This document shows, in pieces, positions 6,511-13,235 of a stretch of DNA of 14,677 nt. The translations under genes and the position numbers were made by a program. The notes beneath the pieces are model-generated. The model did not search any database, had not been told where the DNA came from, and saw only the letters and a program-made list of their open reading frames with translations. The stretch comes from Chitinophagaceae bacterium. Lineage in GTDB: Bacteria > Bacteroidota > Bacteroidia > Chitinophagales > Chitinophagaceae. The stretch covers positions 1-14,677 of the forward strand of contig JAJAZO010000055.1 in NCBI GenBank assembly GCA_026785745.1, written 5' to 3'. Each line of letters opens with the position of its first letter. Position 1 is the stretch's first letter.

Positions 6511-7578
6511 ATGGCAAGTCCGAAATTCTCAACTGTATCACAATCTTTTCATAGTGAACTGAAAAAAAGAATAAGTGATTATTTTACACAAGCTGGTAAG
6601 TCTTCTACCGGTAATTTTTCTTTGTATTTTAAAGCCATTGTGCTTGTAGTTAGCTTTGTGGCTGTTTATATTCACCTTGTATTTTACACCCCAACCACCT
6701 GGCTGGCCATCATAGAATGTATCGTTCTTGGCGGGTTAACCGCAGCCATTGGTTTTAATGTTATGCATGATGGTTTGCATGGCAGCTTTAGCCGGTACAA
6801 ATGGGTAAATGAACTGGCAGGATTATCATTAAATTTTTTGGGAGCCAATAATTTTATGTGGCGTTCTAAACATAACATCATCCATCACACTTACACCAAT
6901 ATTGAAGGCATTGATGATGACATTGAAGCCAAGCCCCTGCTTCGTCTTTGTGAGACACAGAAATATTACAAAATTCACCGGTTTCAGCATTGGTATTTCT
7001 GGTTAGCTTATTCGTTGCTTTATATCTGGTGGGTTTTCTTTACTGACTATAAAAAATATTTTCTTGGGAGAATCGGAGCTACATCGCTTACTAAAATGAG
7101 CATCGGCGACCATCTCTCTTTCTGGGGTTTTAAATTATTACATGCCTTTATCTTTATGGCCGTTCCTATTTACACATTAGGGTTTTCCACCTGGGTGATT
7201 GGCTTCCTGATTTACGGCATGTTTACAGGTGTTGTGTTGAGTATTGTTTTTCAGTTGGCACATACGGTAGAAGAAACACATTTTCCACGAGCTAATGCTA
7301 CAACCGGTAAGATGGAAGATGAATGGGCACTACACCAGCTAAAAACAACAGCCAATTTTGCTACCCGAAACCGGTTAATCTCCTGGTTGGTAGGCGGATT
7401 GAATTTTCAGGTGGAGCATCACCTATTTCCAAGAATATCCCATGTACACTATCCTGCCATCAGCAAGATCATCAAGAAGGCTTGCCAGGATTTTGGTATG
7501 CCTTACATCGAATATCCAAAAATGAGGTTGGCCCTGGCCTCGCATATATCTCACCTTAAACATCTCAGCCGGAAGTAA
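6511..7578 (+). CDS. Membrane fatty-acid desaturase (acyl-CoA or acyl-lipid)
   Basis: Integral-membrane di-iron desaturase that inserts a double bond into a fatty acyl chain, using oxygen and an external electron donor. All three histidine boxes are present in the 355-residue protein: HDGLH (86-90), HNIIHH (121-126) and QVEHH (300-304). Hydrophobic segments lie near 45-85 and 165-250. The third box has Gln in place of the first His, as in front-end and DesA3-like linoleoyl-CoA desaturases. There is no fused cytochrome b5 domain, so electrons must come from a separate ferredoxin or reductase not encoded here. It is a single-gene unit with its own promoter and terminator. Regiospecificity cannot be read from the sequence. 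Confidence 0.93.
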   Translation: MASPKFSTVSQSFHSELKKRISDYFTQAGKSSTGNFSLYFKAIVLVVSFVAVYIHLVFYTPTTWLAIIECIVLGGLTAAIGFNVMHDGLHGSFSRYKWVNELAGLSLNFLGANNFMWRSKHNIIHHTYTNIEGIDDDIEAKPLLRLCETQKYYKIHRFQHWYFWLAYSLLYIWWVFFTDYKKYFLGRIGATSLTKMSIGDHLSFWGFKLLHAFIFMAVPIYTLGFSTWVIGFLIYGMFTGVVLSIVFQLAHTVEETHFPRANATTGKMEDEWALHQLKTTANFATRNRLISWLVGGLNFQVEHHLFPRISHVHYPAISKIIKKACQDFGMPYIEYPKMRLALASHISHLKHLSRK

Positions 7579-7602
7579 TGCCGGTCTGTTTTAATAATTA
7601 TT

Positions 7603-7627
7603 AAGGAGTCAGGCGACTCCTTTTTTA
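7603..7627 (+). terminator. Rho-independent terminator after the desaturase
   Basis: AAGGAGTC (7603-7610), loop AGGC, GACTCCTT (7615-7622) forms an eight-pair stem that runs directly into a T tract (7621-7626). It lies 25 bases after the desaturase stop and isolates that gene from the next unit. Confidence 0.85.
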
Positions 7628-7730
7628 TTGCCTTTCTGCAAGACTATTCTCTTACTATAAATAGCTTTTCCACAAATGAACTTCTATATTTTGCTGCTAT
7701 GTGAAAGCAGTTTAATTTACACCGCTTTTA

Positions 7731-8792
7731 ATGCCACCCCTTTATATGGTTAACCTTACAAATTATAATCCCAACAATGTCAGTAATCCCAACAATAACA
7801 TTTTTGGCTTACCGACAAACGAAGAAGATGCCCGGTTGATAATTGTACCTATCCCCTGGGAAGTTACTGTTAGCTATGGGGCGGGAACGGCTAGAGCACC
7901 CGAAGCAATTTTCAGAGCAAGTATGCAGGTTGATCTTTTTGACCCCGAATTTCCAGATGCGTGGAAACAGGGATTCTATATGCGGCCTACTGACCGGAAA
8001 GTTTTAATGAAGAGTGATTACCTGCGCAAAGAAGCTGAATTGTATATTGACTATATCTCCAAAGGAGAAGATGTGTCAGCCAACCAGTTTATGTGTAAAA
8101 CGTTGAAGGAAGTAAATGAAGGTGGTATTTTCATGAACACCTGGGTATACGATCAGACAAAGGTGTTACTTGAAAAAAATAAATTAGTTGGCCTGGTTGG
8201 TGGCGATCATAGTGGCCCACTGGGTTTCTTTAAAGCCATTGCTGAAAAACATGGAGAATTTGGAATCCTTCAAATAGATGCGCATTGTGATCTGAGGTCT
8301 GCCTATGAAGCATTTAATTATTCCCATGCCAGCATTATGTATAATGCATTGGAAGAAATTCCGCAACTGGAACGGTTGGTGCAAGTGGGTATAAGAGACT
8401 TTGGAGGCGATGAATGGGAATATATAAAGAACAGTAACTTTCGTGTTATCGCTTATTTTGACAAAGAAATAAGGAACCGCCAGTACGAAGGGCAAACCTG
8501 GAAACAAATAGCCGAAGAGATAGTGGATAAACTGCCGCAAAAAGTTTTTATCAGTTTTGACATTGATGGTCTTGATAGAAAGCTTTGCCCTTTTACAGGT
8601 ACACCAGTGCCGGGTGGTTTTGAACTGGAACAGGTGTTTTATCTCTTCAGTAGAGTTTTAGAAAGTGGTAAAACTATTATTGGTTTTGATCTGAATGAAG
8701 TAGGCATTGGTGGAGATACCGATTGGGATGCCAATGTGGGTGCAAGGGTGCTGTATAGGTTGTGTAACTTATTAGTTACAAGCAATAGTTAA
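7731..8792 (+). CDS. Agmatinase/arginase-family ureohydrolase, substrate uncertain
   Basis: Metal-dependent hydrolase of the ureohydrolase superfamily, which releases urea from guanidino compounds (arginine, agmatine, guanidinobutyrate) or acts on related amidines. All six canonical binuclear-metal ligands are present in the 353-residue protein: H160 in GGDHS, D183, H185 and D187 in IDAHCDLR, and D277 and D279 in SFDIDGLD. PFTGTPVPGG follows. The N-terminal region (WEVTVSYGAGTARAPEAI, about 43-62) is typical of the family. It is longer than the roughly 300-residue classical agmatinases, with an insert near 85-150. A second ATG at 7746 is a possible start. The next gene begins one base after its stop, so it heads a tight four-gene run. 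Agmatinase is the default label; guanidine hydrolases belong to the same superfamily and are not excluded. Confidence 0.88.
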   Translation: MPPLYMVNLTNYNPNNVSNPNNNIFGLPTNEEDARLIIVPIPWEVTVSYGAGTARAPEAIFRASMQVDLFDPEFPDAWKQGFYMRPTDRKVLMKSDYLRKEAELYIDYISKGEDVSANQFMCKTLKEVNEGGIFMNTWVYDQTKVLLEKNKLVGLVGGDHSGPLGFFKAIAEKHGEFGILQIDAHCDLRSAYEAFNYSHASIMYNALEEIPQLERLVQVGIRDFGGDEWEYIKNSNFRVIAYFDKEIRNRQYEGQTWKQIAEEIVDKLPQKVFISFDIDGLDRKLCPFTGTPVPGGFELEQVFYLFSRVLESGKTIIGFDLNEVGIGGDTDWDANVGARVLYRLCNLLVTSNS

Positions 8793-8793
8793 G

Positions 8794-9336
8794 ATGAAGC
8801 AGTTTGATATTTCGCTGAAAAATGAAAAGATAAAACCCTACAACCGGCTGAGCTGGCTAATTATCATCATACACATCATTGTTTTCCTATACCTGAGTTT
8901 TTTTTCAAATGATAGAATAATCAGGGTATCGGCAATTGCTTCGCTGGTTCTTTTAGCTTTTTGCTTCTTTCTAAAACTCTATTTTAAAAAAACAAAATGG
9001 GCATTTGGGTTTCACCCTTTTTTCCTTTTCCTGATGGTTGGCTGGATAACGATGGGGAAATATTGGTTAGCTGCTATTCCGTTCATTTTTGATATACTAT
9101 TTTCCATTACAGTAAGAAAATTTTCTGTCGAAATCTCAGTTGATAAAATTATCTATCCGTCGTTCCCAAAAAAAAATATTAACTGGACAGAACTGAACAA
9201 TATCATTTTGAAAGATGGTCTCCTGACAATCAACTTCAAAAACAATAAGTTTATCCAGCAATTTGTTGACGAAACAAAGACTGTCGTAAATGAACAGGAA
9301 TTTAACGACTTTTGCCACCAGCAATTGAATAAATGA
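8794..9336 (+). CDS. Small membrane protein with C-terminal PH-like cytosolic domain, unknown
   Basis: I do not recognise a named family. The 180-residue protein has four hydrophobic segments (about 19-37, 42-64, 69-88 and 90-106) separated by short basic turns. A soluble C-terminal domain of about 70 residues follows, with alternating strands (FSVEISVDKIIYP, INWTELNNIILKDGLLTINF) and a final helix. This layout resembles the YcxB-like or bacterial PH-domain arrangement, but that is an impression, not a match. It starts one base after the ureohydrolase stop, and its TGA overlaps the ATG of the radical SAM gene (ATGA at 9333-9336), so its translation is probably coupled to both neighbours. No catalytic motif is visible. 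A scaffold or membrane-anchoring role is speculative. Confidence 0.75.
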   Translation: MKQFDISLKNEKIKPYNRLSWLIIIIHIIVFLYLSFFSNDRIIRVSAIASLVLLAFCFFLKLYFKKTKWAFGFHPFFLFLMVGWITMGKYWLAAIPFIFDILFSITVRKFSVEISVDKIIYPSFPKKNINWTELNNIILKDGLLTINFKNNKFIQQFVDETKTVVNEQEFNDFCHQQLNK

Positions 9337-10634
9337 GTTTACAACAATCTCCATACATTCTATACTCCGACGGTAAGGGAAATATTTTTGAAGACACTTC
9401 ATTATACGTAACTGGCAGAACTGGCTGGGATGCTATGCCTGTGCCTGAAGATGAATGGATAGAACTTCCCGATGGCGGCTCATTATATGAATTACCGGGC
9501 CGTAGGGGAATTGGTATTGATGTAGAAACAGGTGATATGAGACTATGTGAAAAAGGATGGGCTGTTGCGGCATTTATACCACCAGCACATACAGGTTTTT
9601 ATCTCGCGGCTTATGAAACTGCTAAAGATGCCCCGATTCTTCCTTTGTTTTGTTACACCGCTGCCGGCTGGTTAAATGAAAAATTCTATGTGCCTGCTAC
9701 AAGAGTAGAGCCAGACATACGGCAAGATTGTGCCGGATACGATCAGGAAAAAGTAAAAAAAGGTGTAGCGGATTTACAAAAACATTATCCGCATAATCGT
9801 TTGGTAAGCCATCTTACTAATAATTGTGCATTGACTTATCAATGCCCGGCGGCAAGAAATTTTTCGCTGGGCAGATGGGAATGCCCGGTACCGGTTTCAC
9901 CAGCTTGTAATGCAAACTGTGTTGGTTGTATTTCTTTGCAGCCAGATGAAGAACAAATTGTTTCCACACAAGACAGGCTAACATTCAAACCAACGGCAGA
10001 AGAAATTGTAGAGTTTACAGTTCCGCATTTAGAATCAGCCCCCTATCCTATTATCAGTTTTGGCCAGGGTTGTGAAGGCGAACCATTATTAATGTGGGAA
10101 ACAATACGAGAAGCAATTATTGAAATAAGAAAACATACTTCCAAAGGCAGCATTAATATAAATACCAACGGATCGAAACCAGATGCAGTAAGAGCATTGT
10201 GTGAAGCAGGATTGGATTCTATTCGTGTAAGCACTAACTCCGCAAGAAAAGAAATTTATACTCCTTATTACCGTCCTAACAATTACCAGTTTGAAGATAT
10301 TGTTGAAAGCCTGAAAGTGGTAAACAGTTTCGGTGGGTGGACATCTATCAATTATTTTGTTTTCCCCGGCATGACAGATTCTGTGGCGGAATACGAAGCA
10401 CTGCGACAGCTGATAAAAGAAACCGGGTTGAAAATGATACAATGGCGCAATTTCAATATTGACCCGGATTGGTATCTTGGTAAAATTGGCATAACTGATA
10501 CTGGTAAATGTCTCGGAGTAAATCAATTGCAACAATTAATCCGGGAAGAATTTCCTGATTTAAAATACGGCTATTTTAATCCTCCGATAGAACGCATTAA
10601 AGGAAAATTTGAAATGGATTTTGCCCATCATTAG
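9333..10634 (+). CDS. Radical SAM enzyme with long N-terminal domain and extra cysteines, unknown reaction
   Basis: A 433-residue radical SAM protein, expected to cleave S-adenosylmethionine reductively at a [4Fe-4S] cluster. The cluster motif CNANCVGC gives C192, C196 and C199 in CxxxCxxC spacing. GQGCEGEP (244-251) fits the SAM-contacting GEP motif, and INTNGSKP and SIRVSTNSARKEIY are typical barrel strands. About 185 residues precede the barrel, including ELPGRRGIGIDVETG and FIPPAHTGFYLAAY. Three further cysteines (C165, C171, C184) lie just before the catalytic motif and could bind an additional cluster or zinc. There is no SPASM or B12-binding domain after the barrel. Its start overlaps the preceding stop (ATGA), and the transporter gene follows after seven bases. 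No substrate is suggested by the sequence alone. Confidence 0.9.
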   Translation: MSLQQSPYILYSDGKGNIFEDTSLYVTGRTGWDAMPVPEDEWIELPDGGSLYELPGRRGIGIDVETGDMRLCEKGWAVAAFIPPAHTGFYLAAYETAKDAPILPLFCYTAAGWLNEKFYVPATRVEPDIRQDCAGYDQEKVKKGVADLQKHYPHNRLVSHLTNNCALTYQCPAARNFSLGRWECPVPVSPACNANCVGCISLQPDEEQIVSTQDRLTFKPTAEEIVEFTVPHLESAPYPIISFGQGCEGEPLLMWETIREAIIEIRKHTSKGSININTNGSKPDAVRALCEAGLDSIRVSTNSARKEIYTPYYRPNNYQFEDIVESLKVVNSFGGWTSINYFVFPGMTDSVAEYEALRQLIKETGLKMIQWRNFNIDPDWYLGKIGITDTGKCLGVNQLQQLIREEFPDLKYGYFNPPIERIKGKFEMDFAHH

Positions 10635-10641
10635 ATTTTAA

Positions 10642-11565
10642 ATGACCCAGTCAGCCCAAAAAAATATTTACACAGGTATCGGGTTGGCTGTTCTTGCCAC
10701 TTTTATCTGGTCAGGTAATTTTATTGTTGCCAGGGCTGTCAATAAAGAAATTCCTCCCATTAGCCTTAATTTTTATCGCTGGCTTGTTGCCTCCATCATT
10801 ATTTTTCCGTTTGCTTTTAAAAAATTTAAAGCAGAATGGAAAACAGTTAAACAATCATGGCATTACCTGTTCTGGATTTCATTAACTGGTATAGCTTTGT
10901 TTAACACATTTGTTTATATCGGTGCACATTATACTACCGCCATCAACCTTGCTTTGATAGGCACTACTTCTTCCCCAATTATGTCTGTTCTTTTTGCCCG
11001 CATTTTTCTAAAAGAAAAAGTAGGATGGATGAAATTTGCCGGAATGGTTATTTGTGTACTTGGTGTTCTGTTTCTTTTATCAAAAGGGAATTTTAAAAAC
11101 CTTGTGCATTTACAATTTGGCGAAGGCGACTTGTGGGTGCTGCTGGCTGCATTTTGTTTTGCTATTTACAATACGATGGTAAAGAAAAAACCGGCTGCCA
11201 TATCACCAGTAAATTTTCTGTTTGTTATTTTCTCTTTTGGTACATTGCTGGTGTTACCATTTTATTTGTGGGAATTAAACAACACATCTGCCGTAGACCC
11301 GATAGCTATTTGGTGGAATAGCAAAATTATATTTTCTATTCTTTATCTCGGTCTCGGAGCCTCTGTCATTTGTTTTCTTATATGGAATATGGCTATTAGA
11401 AAATTAGGTGCTGGCCGCACCGCTTTATTTGGCAATCTTATTCCTGTATTCAGCAGTATTGAAGCAGCTATTATACTGCATGAAGAGTTTACCTGGGTGC
11501 ATATAACCAGTATGCTCATTGTATTTTTGGGAATACTTTTAGCGAACCTTCGTTTTAAAAGATAG
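10642..11565 (+). CDS. EamA/DMT-superfamily permease
   Basis: A 307-residue member of the drug/metabolite transporter superfamily with ten predicted membrane helices in two homologous EamA halves (about 12-145 and 160-305). The first half starts GLAVLATFIWSGNFIVARAV, and the typical end-of-repeat stretch (SSPIMSVLFARIFLKEKVGWMKFAGMVICVLGVLFLL) follows. The second half ends in LIPVFSSIEAAIILHEEFTWVHITSMLIVFLGILLA. Such proteins usually export amino acids, nucleosides or other small metabolites. It is the last gene of the 7731-11565 run, so export or uptake of the substrate or product of the upstream ureohydrolase or radical SAM enzyme is a reasonable guess. No clear hairpin terminator follows. 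Confidence 0.92.
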   Translation: MTQSAQKNIYTGIGLAVLATFIWSGNFIVARAVNKEIPPISLNFYRWLVASIIIFPFAFKKFKAEWKTVKQSWHYLFWISLTGIALFNTFVYIGAHYTTAINLALIGTTSSPIMSVLFARIFLKEKVGWMKFAGMVICVLGVLFLLSKGNFKNLVHLQFGEGDLWVLLAAFCFAIYNTMVKKKPAAISPVNFLFVIFSFGTLLVLPFYLWELNNTSAVDPIAIWWNSKIIFSILYLGLGASVICFLIWNMAIRKLGAGRTALFGNLIPVFSSIEAAIILHEEFTWVHITSMLIVFLGILLANLRFKR

Positions 11566-11806
11566 ATAAGACCCAATTATTTTATTTAACCATTCAAACT
11601 CTGTTGGCAGGCCTGCTTTTAAGTTTTTCTTTTATTTTGCCTCCCGGTCAGACTATTTACCTCAGTAAAACCTGATATTGCCCGGTTTTAGAGTATATCC
11701 TGCCTTAAAAGAATGTTTTCAGGAAAATCTTAACATTTTATAAATGATGTTCTATGCAAGTTGCACGGGGTTTGCATCGTTAGTAACATGTGTGAACAAC
11801 AATGGA

Positions 11807-11837
11807 TTGCACCGCAAATCACCAAACTGTAACTTTG
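11807..11837 (+). promoter_or_regulatory. Promoter of the TonB-like gene, fixes its start
   Basis: TTG at 11807-11809 and TAACTTTG at 11830-11837 are separated by 20 bases, a close match to the Bacteroidota -33/-7 consensus. The transcript would begin near 11842-11845, after the ATG at 11840 and about 14 bases before the ATG at 11858. The preceding gap (11566-11806) contains only a 10-base palindrome, GCAGGCCTGC (11607-11616), and no gene I can support. Confidence 0.65.
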
Positions 11838-11857
11838 TTATGAACAACGCCTACGCT

Positions 11858-12718
11858 ATGTCTGCATCACTCGAAGCCAAATACAAAAACCAGGCTTATA
11901 TGATTACCGCCGGTTTTGCTGGTTTGGCCATACTGATAATGTTTTTATTGAAATGGAAATTGCCCATTCCCGAATTGGCTCTTTCCGAACCCGGTATTGA
12001 AGTAGAGCTTAACCTTCCACCCGATCCTCCTGAACCTCCTCAGTCTTCCAACGAAGAAAGTGGTGGTGGTGGCGGCAATCCTGTTCAAGCAGCAGGATCT
12101 CCGGGAGTGGCAGCTTATACACCACCTACTACTTCTAAAGAAGTTGATGAAGAGGAGGATGAAGCAAGCCCGGAAGTAACTACGCCAAAAGCAGTAGCTC
12201 CTAAATCGCCAAAAATAAACGAGACTTCCGTTGCAAAAGCAGAACCTAAACCGGTGGTAGAAACACCTGCACCCAAAGTGCCTAAAGCAGTTCTTGGTAA
12301 AACAACGATTGGAGTAAATAAGGGAGGAGGTGCGGCAGAGGATTATGAAAAGGCAGGTGGCAAAGGTGGTGGTACCGGAGTTGGAAACGGAAACGGAACA
12401 GGTGGCGGCAGCGGTAATGGTAATGGCGGTGGAAACGGAACAGGTAACGGTATAGGCAGTGGGCCAAAAGTAACAAGAGGCGACAGAAAGATAGTTCGCT
12501 ATTATTCCTTTGAAGGTGATCTTGATAAAGCTGTAGTATATGCTAATATAACCGTATCTCCGGATGGTACTGGAAAGTTCGTAAGTATTGCAAAAGGTTC
12601 CTCGAACAGCAACGCCGCTTATAAACAAGCTATCGTTCAATACCTGCAAAATATCAAGTTTGATAAGGCAGATCATGAATCAATGCTGACGGTACAGTTC
12701 AATTTCAGGGTGAATTAA
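11858..12718 (+). CDS. TonB-like periplasm-spanning protein with Pro- and Gly-rich linker
   Basis: Resembles energy transducers that link an inner-membrane ExbBD motor to outer-membrane TonB-dependent receptors. From ATG 11858 (286 residues) it starts MSASLEAKYKNQAYMITAGF, with one membrane segment (about 15-34). A proline-rich stretch follows (LPPDPPEPPQ), then an acidic and Lys/Pro-rich linker, then a Gly/Asn-rich stretch (KGGGTGVGNGNGTGGG onward). A C-terminal domain of about 80 residues (VYANITVSPDGTGKFVSIAK, then AYKQAIVQYLQNIKF) has the strand-strand-helix look of TonB-C. The frame opens at 11744, but those extra residues lie upstream of the promoter and do not look like a signal sequence; ATG 11840 is the other option. 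No exbB, exbD or receptor gene is adjacent, so it is either an orphan TonB paralogue or serves another envelope role. Confidence 0.72.
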   Translation: MSASLEAKYKNQAYMITAGFAGLAILIMFLLKWKLPIPELALSEPGIEVELNLPPDPPEPPQSSNEESGGGGGNPVQAAGSPGVAAYTPPTTSKEVDEEEDEASPEVTTPKAVAPKSPKINETSVAKAEPKPVVETPAPKVPKAVLGKTTIGVNKGGGAAEDYEKAGGKGGGTGVGNGNGTGGGSGNGNGGGNGTGNGIGSGPKVTRGDRKIVRYYSFEGDLDKAVVYANITVSPDGTGKFVSIAKGSSNSNAAYKQAIVQYLQNIKFDKADHESMLTVQFNFRVN

Positions 12719-12734
12719 TTATATAATTTTCGTT

Positions 12735-12771
12735 AAGGAGGCCACGGTTTTAAACCGTGGCCTCCTTTTTT
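12735..12771 (+). terminator. Strong rho-independent terminator after the TonB-like gene
   Basis: A 16-base arm (12735-12750, AAGGAGGCCACGGTTT) and its exact reverse complement (12752-12767) are separated by one base. The hairpin runs into six T residues (12766-12771). It is nearly symmetric, but the A tract before the left arm is short, so it mainly serves the plus strand. Confidence 0.92.
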
Positions 12772-12803
12772 ACAACTAAAAATATAACGGTAGTTTCACA
12801 AGC

Positions 12804-13006
12804 ATGAAATTGAAAGTATATATCCATAAAGCAGAAGAAGGTGGCTATTGGGCAGAAGTTCCTTCAATAACAGGATGCAGCACACAAGGCGATATATTTG
12901 AAGAACTGTTACAAAAAATATCTATGAAGCAGTTGAAGGATGCCTGGGTGTTGATATTGATACTCCTGATAATGAGAACACACAGGTTCTTAAAATTGCT
13001 GTATGA
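12804..13006 (+). pseudogene. hicB: HicB-like antitoxin, frameshifted
   Basis: The first 37 codons read MKLKVYIHKAEEGGYWAEVP, then SITGCSTQGDIFEELLQ, the standard HicB N-terminal fold. At the A6 run 12914-12919 the frame is lost. The ATG frame continues into meaningless residues to 13025, whereas the other frame gives IYEAVEGCLGVDI, then VLKIAV and a TGA at 13004-13006, the normal HicB continuation. Restoring the family alignment (ELLQ-NIYEAVEG) needs removal of two A residues or addition of one. The restored gene overlaps hicA by ATGA at 13003-13006, as in intact hicBA pairs. An intact protein would neutralise HicA and repress the operon. As written, it is a disrupted gene, a homopolymer sequencing error, or a slippage site. 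Confidence 0.8.
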
Positions 13007-13235
13007 AAACGATGTCCGAAAATAATTTTGCAAACTCCTGGAAAAGAAAGGATGGAAATTAGCCCGGATAAACGGCAGCCATTATATTTACATAAAAGAT
13101 GGAACAATATTCAGGATTTCAGTTCCGGTTCATCAAAACAAAGATTTAAAAGTTGGCCTGCTTAAATCCCTGATGAAAATTGCTGAAATTAGTGATGCTG
13201 AATTATACCTTTTTTGTTTTCATACCCTCACCTGA
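13003..13235 (+). pseudogene. hicA: HicA-like mRNA interferase toxin, frameshifted
   Basis: From the ATG at 13003 the reading is MKTMSENNF, after which the frame breaks at the four-T run 13026-13029. One extra T would give F-C and join the downstream frame. That frame reads KLLEKKGWKLARINGSHYIY from 13032, then ISVPVHQNKDLKVGLLKSLM. It contains the GSH motif with the catalytic histidine and the RISVPVH strand of HicA, and ends at TGA 13233-13235. HicA proteins are small double-stranded-RNA-binding-fold ribonucleases that cleave mRNA. Without the T no complete HicA can be made. The last residues (LFCFHTLT) extend slightly past the usual end, and the stop overlaps the folC start (TGATG). Confidence 0.8.
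13206..13213 (+). promoter_or_regulatory. Weak candidate -7 element for folC
   Basis: TACCTTTT differs from TAnnTTTG only in the last base and ends 21 bases before the chosen folC ATG, the same spacing as at the desaturase. The nearest upstream TTG (13180-13182) is 23 bases away, longer than usual. Without it, folC would depend on read-through from hicBA. Confidence 0.28.

Noticed and set aside
8184..8540. A 118-codon minus-strand open frame
   Set aside because: It is antisense to the ureohydrolase metal-binding core and shows no domain or start signal of its own.
11607..11616. GCAGGCCTGC followed by a T-rich stretch, as a terminator for the permease
   Set aside because: The palindrome has no loop, so only about three pairs could form in RNA, and the T tract is interrupted; not a convincing terminator.
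11945..12676. A 243-codon minus-strand open frame opposite the TonB-like gene
   Set aside because: Its translation is a Cys/Phe/Arg/Ser-rich low-complexity mirror of the Gly- and Pro-rich plus-strand gene, with no domain; the plus strand has promoter, terminator and domain logic.
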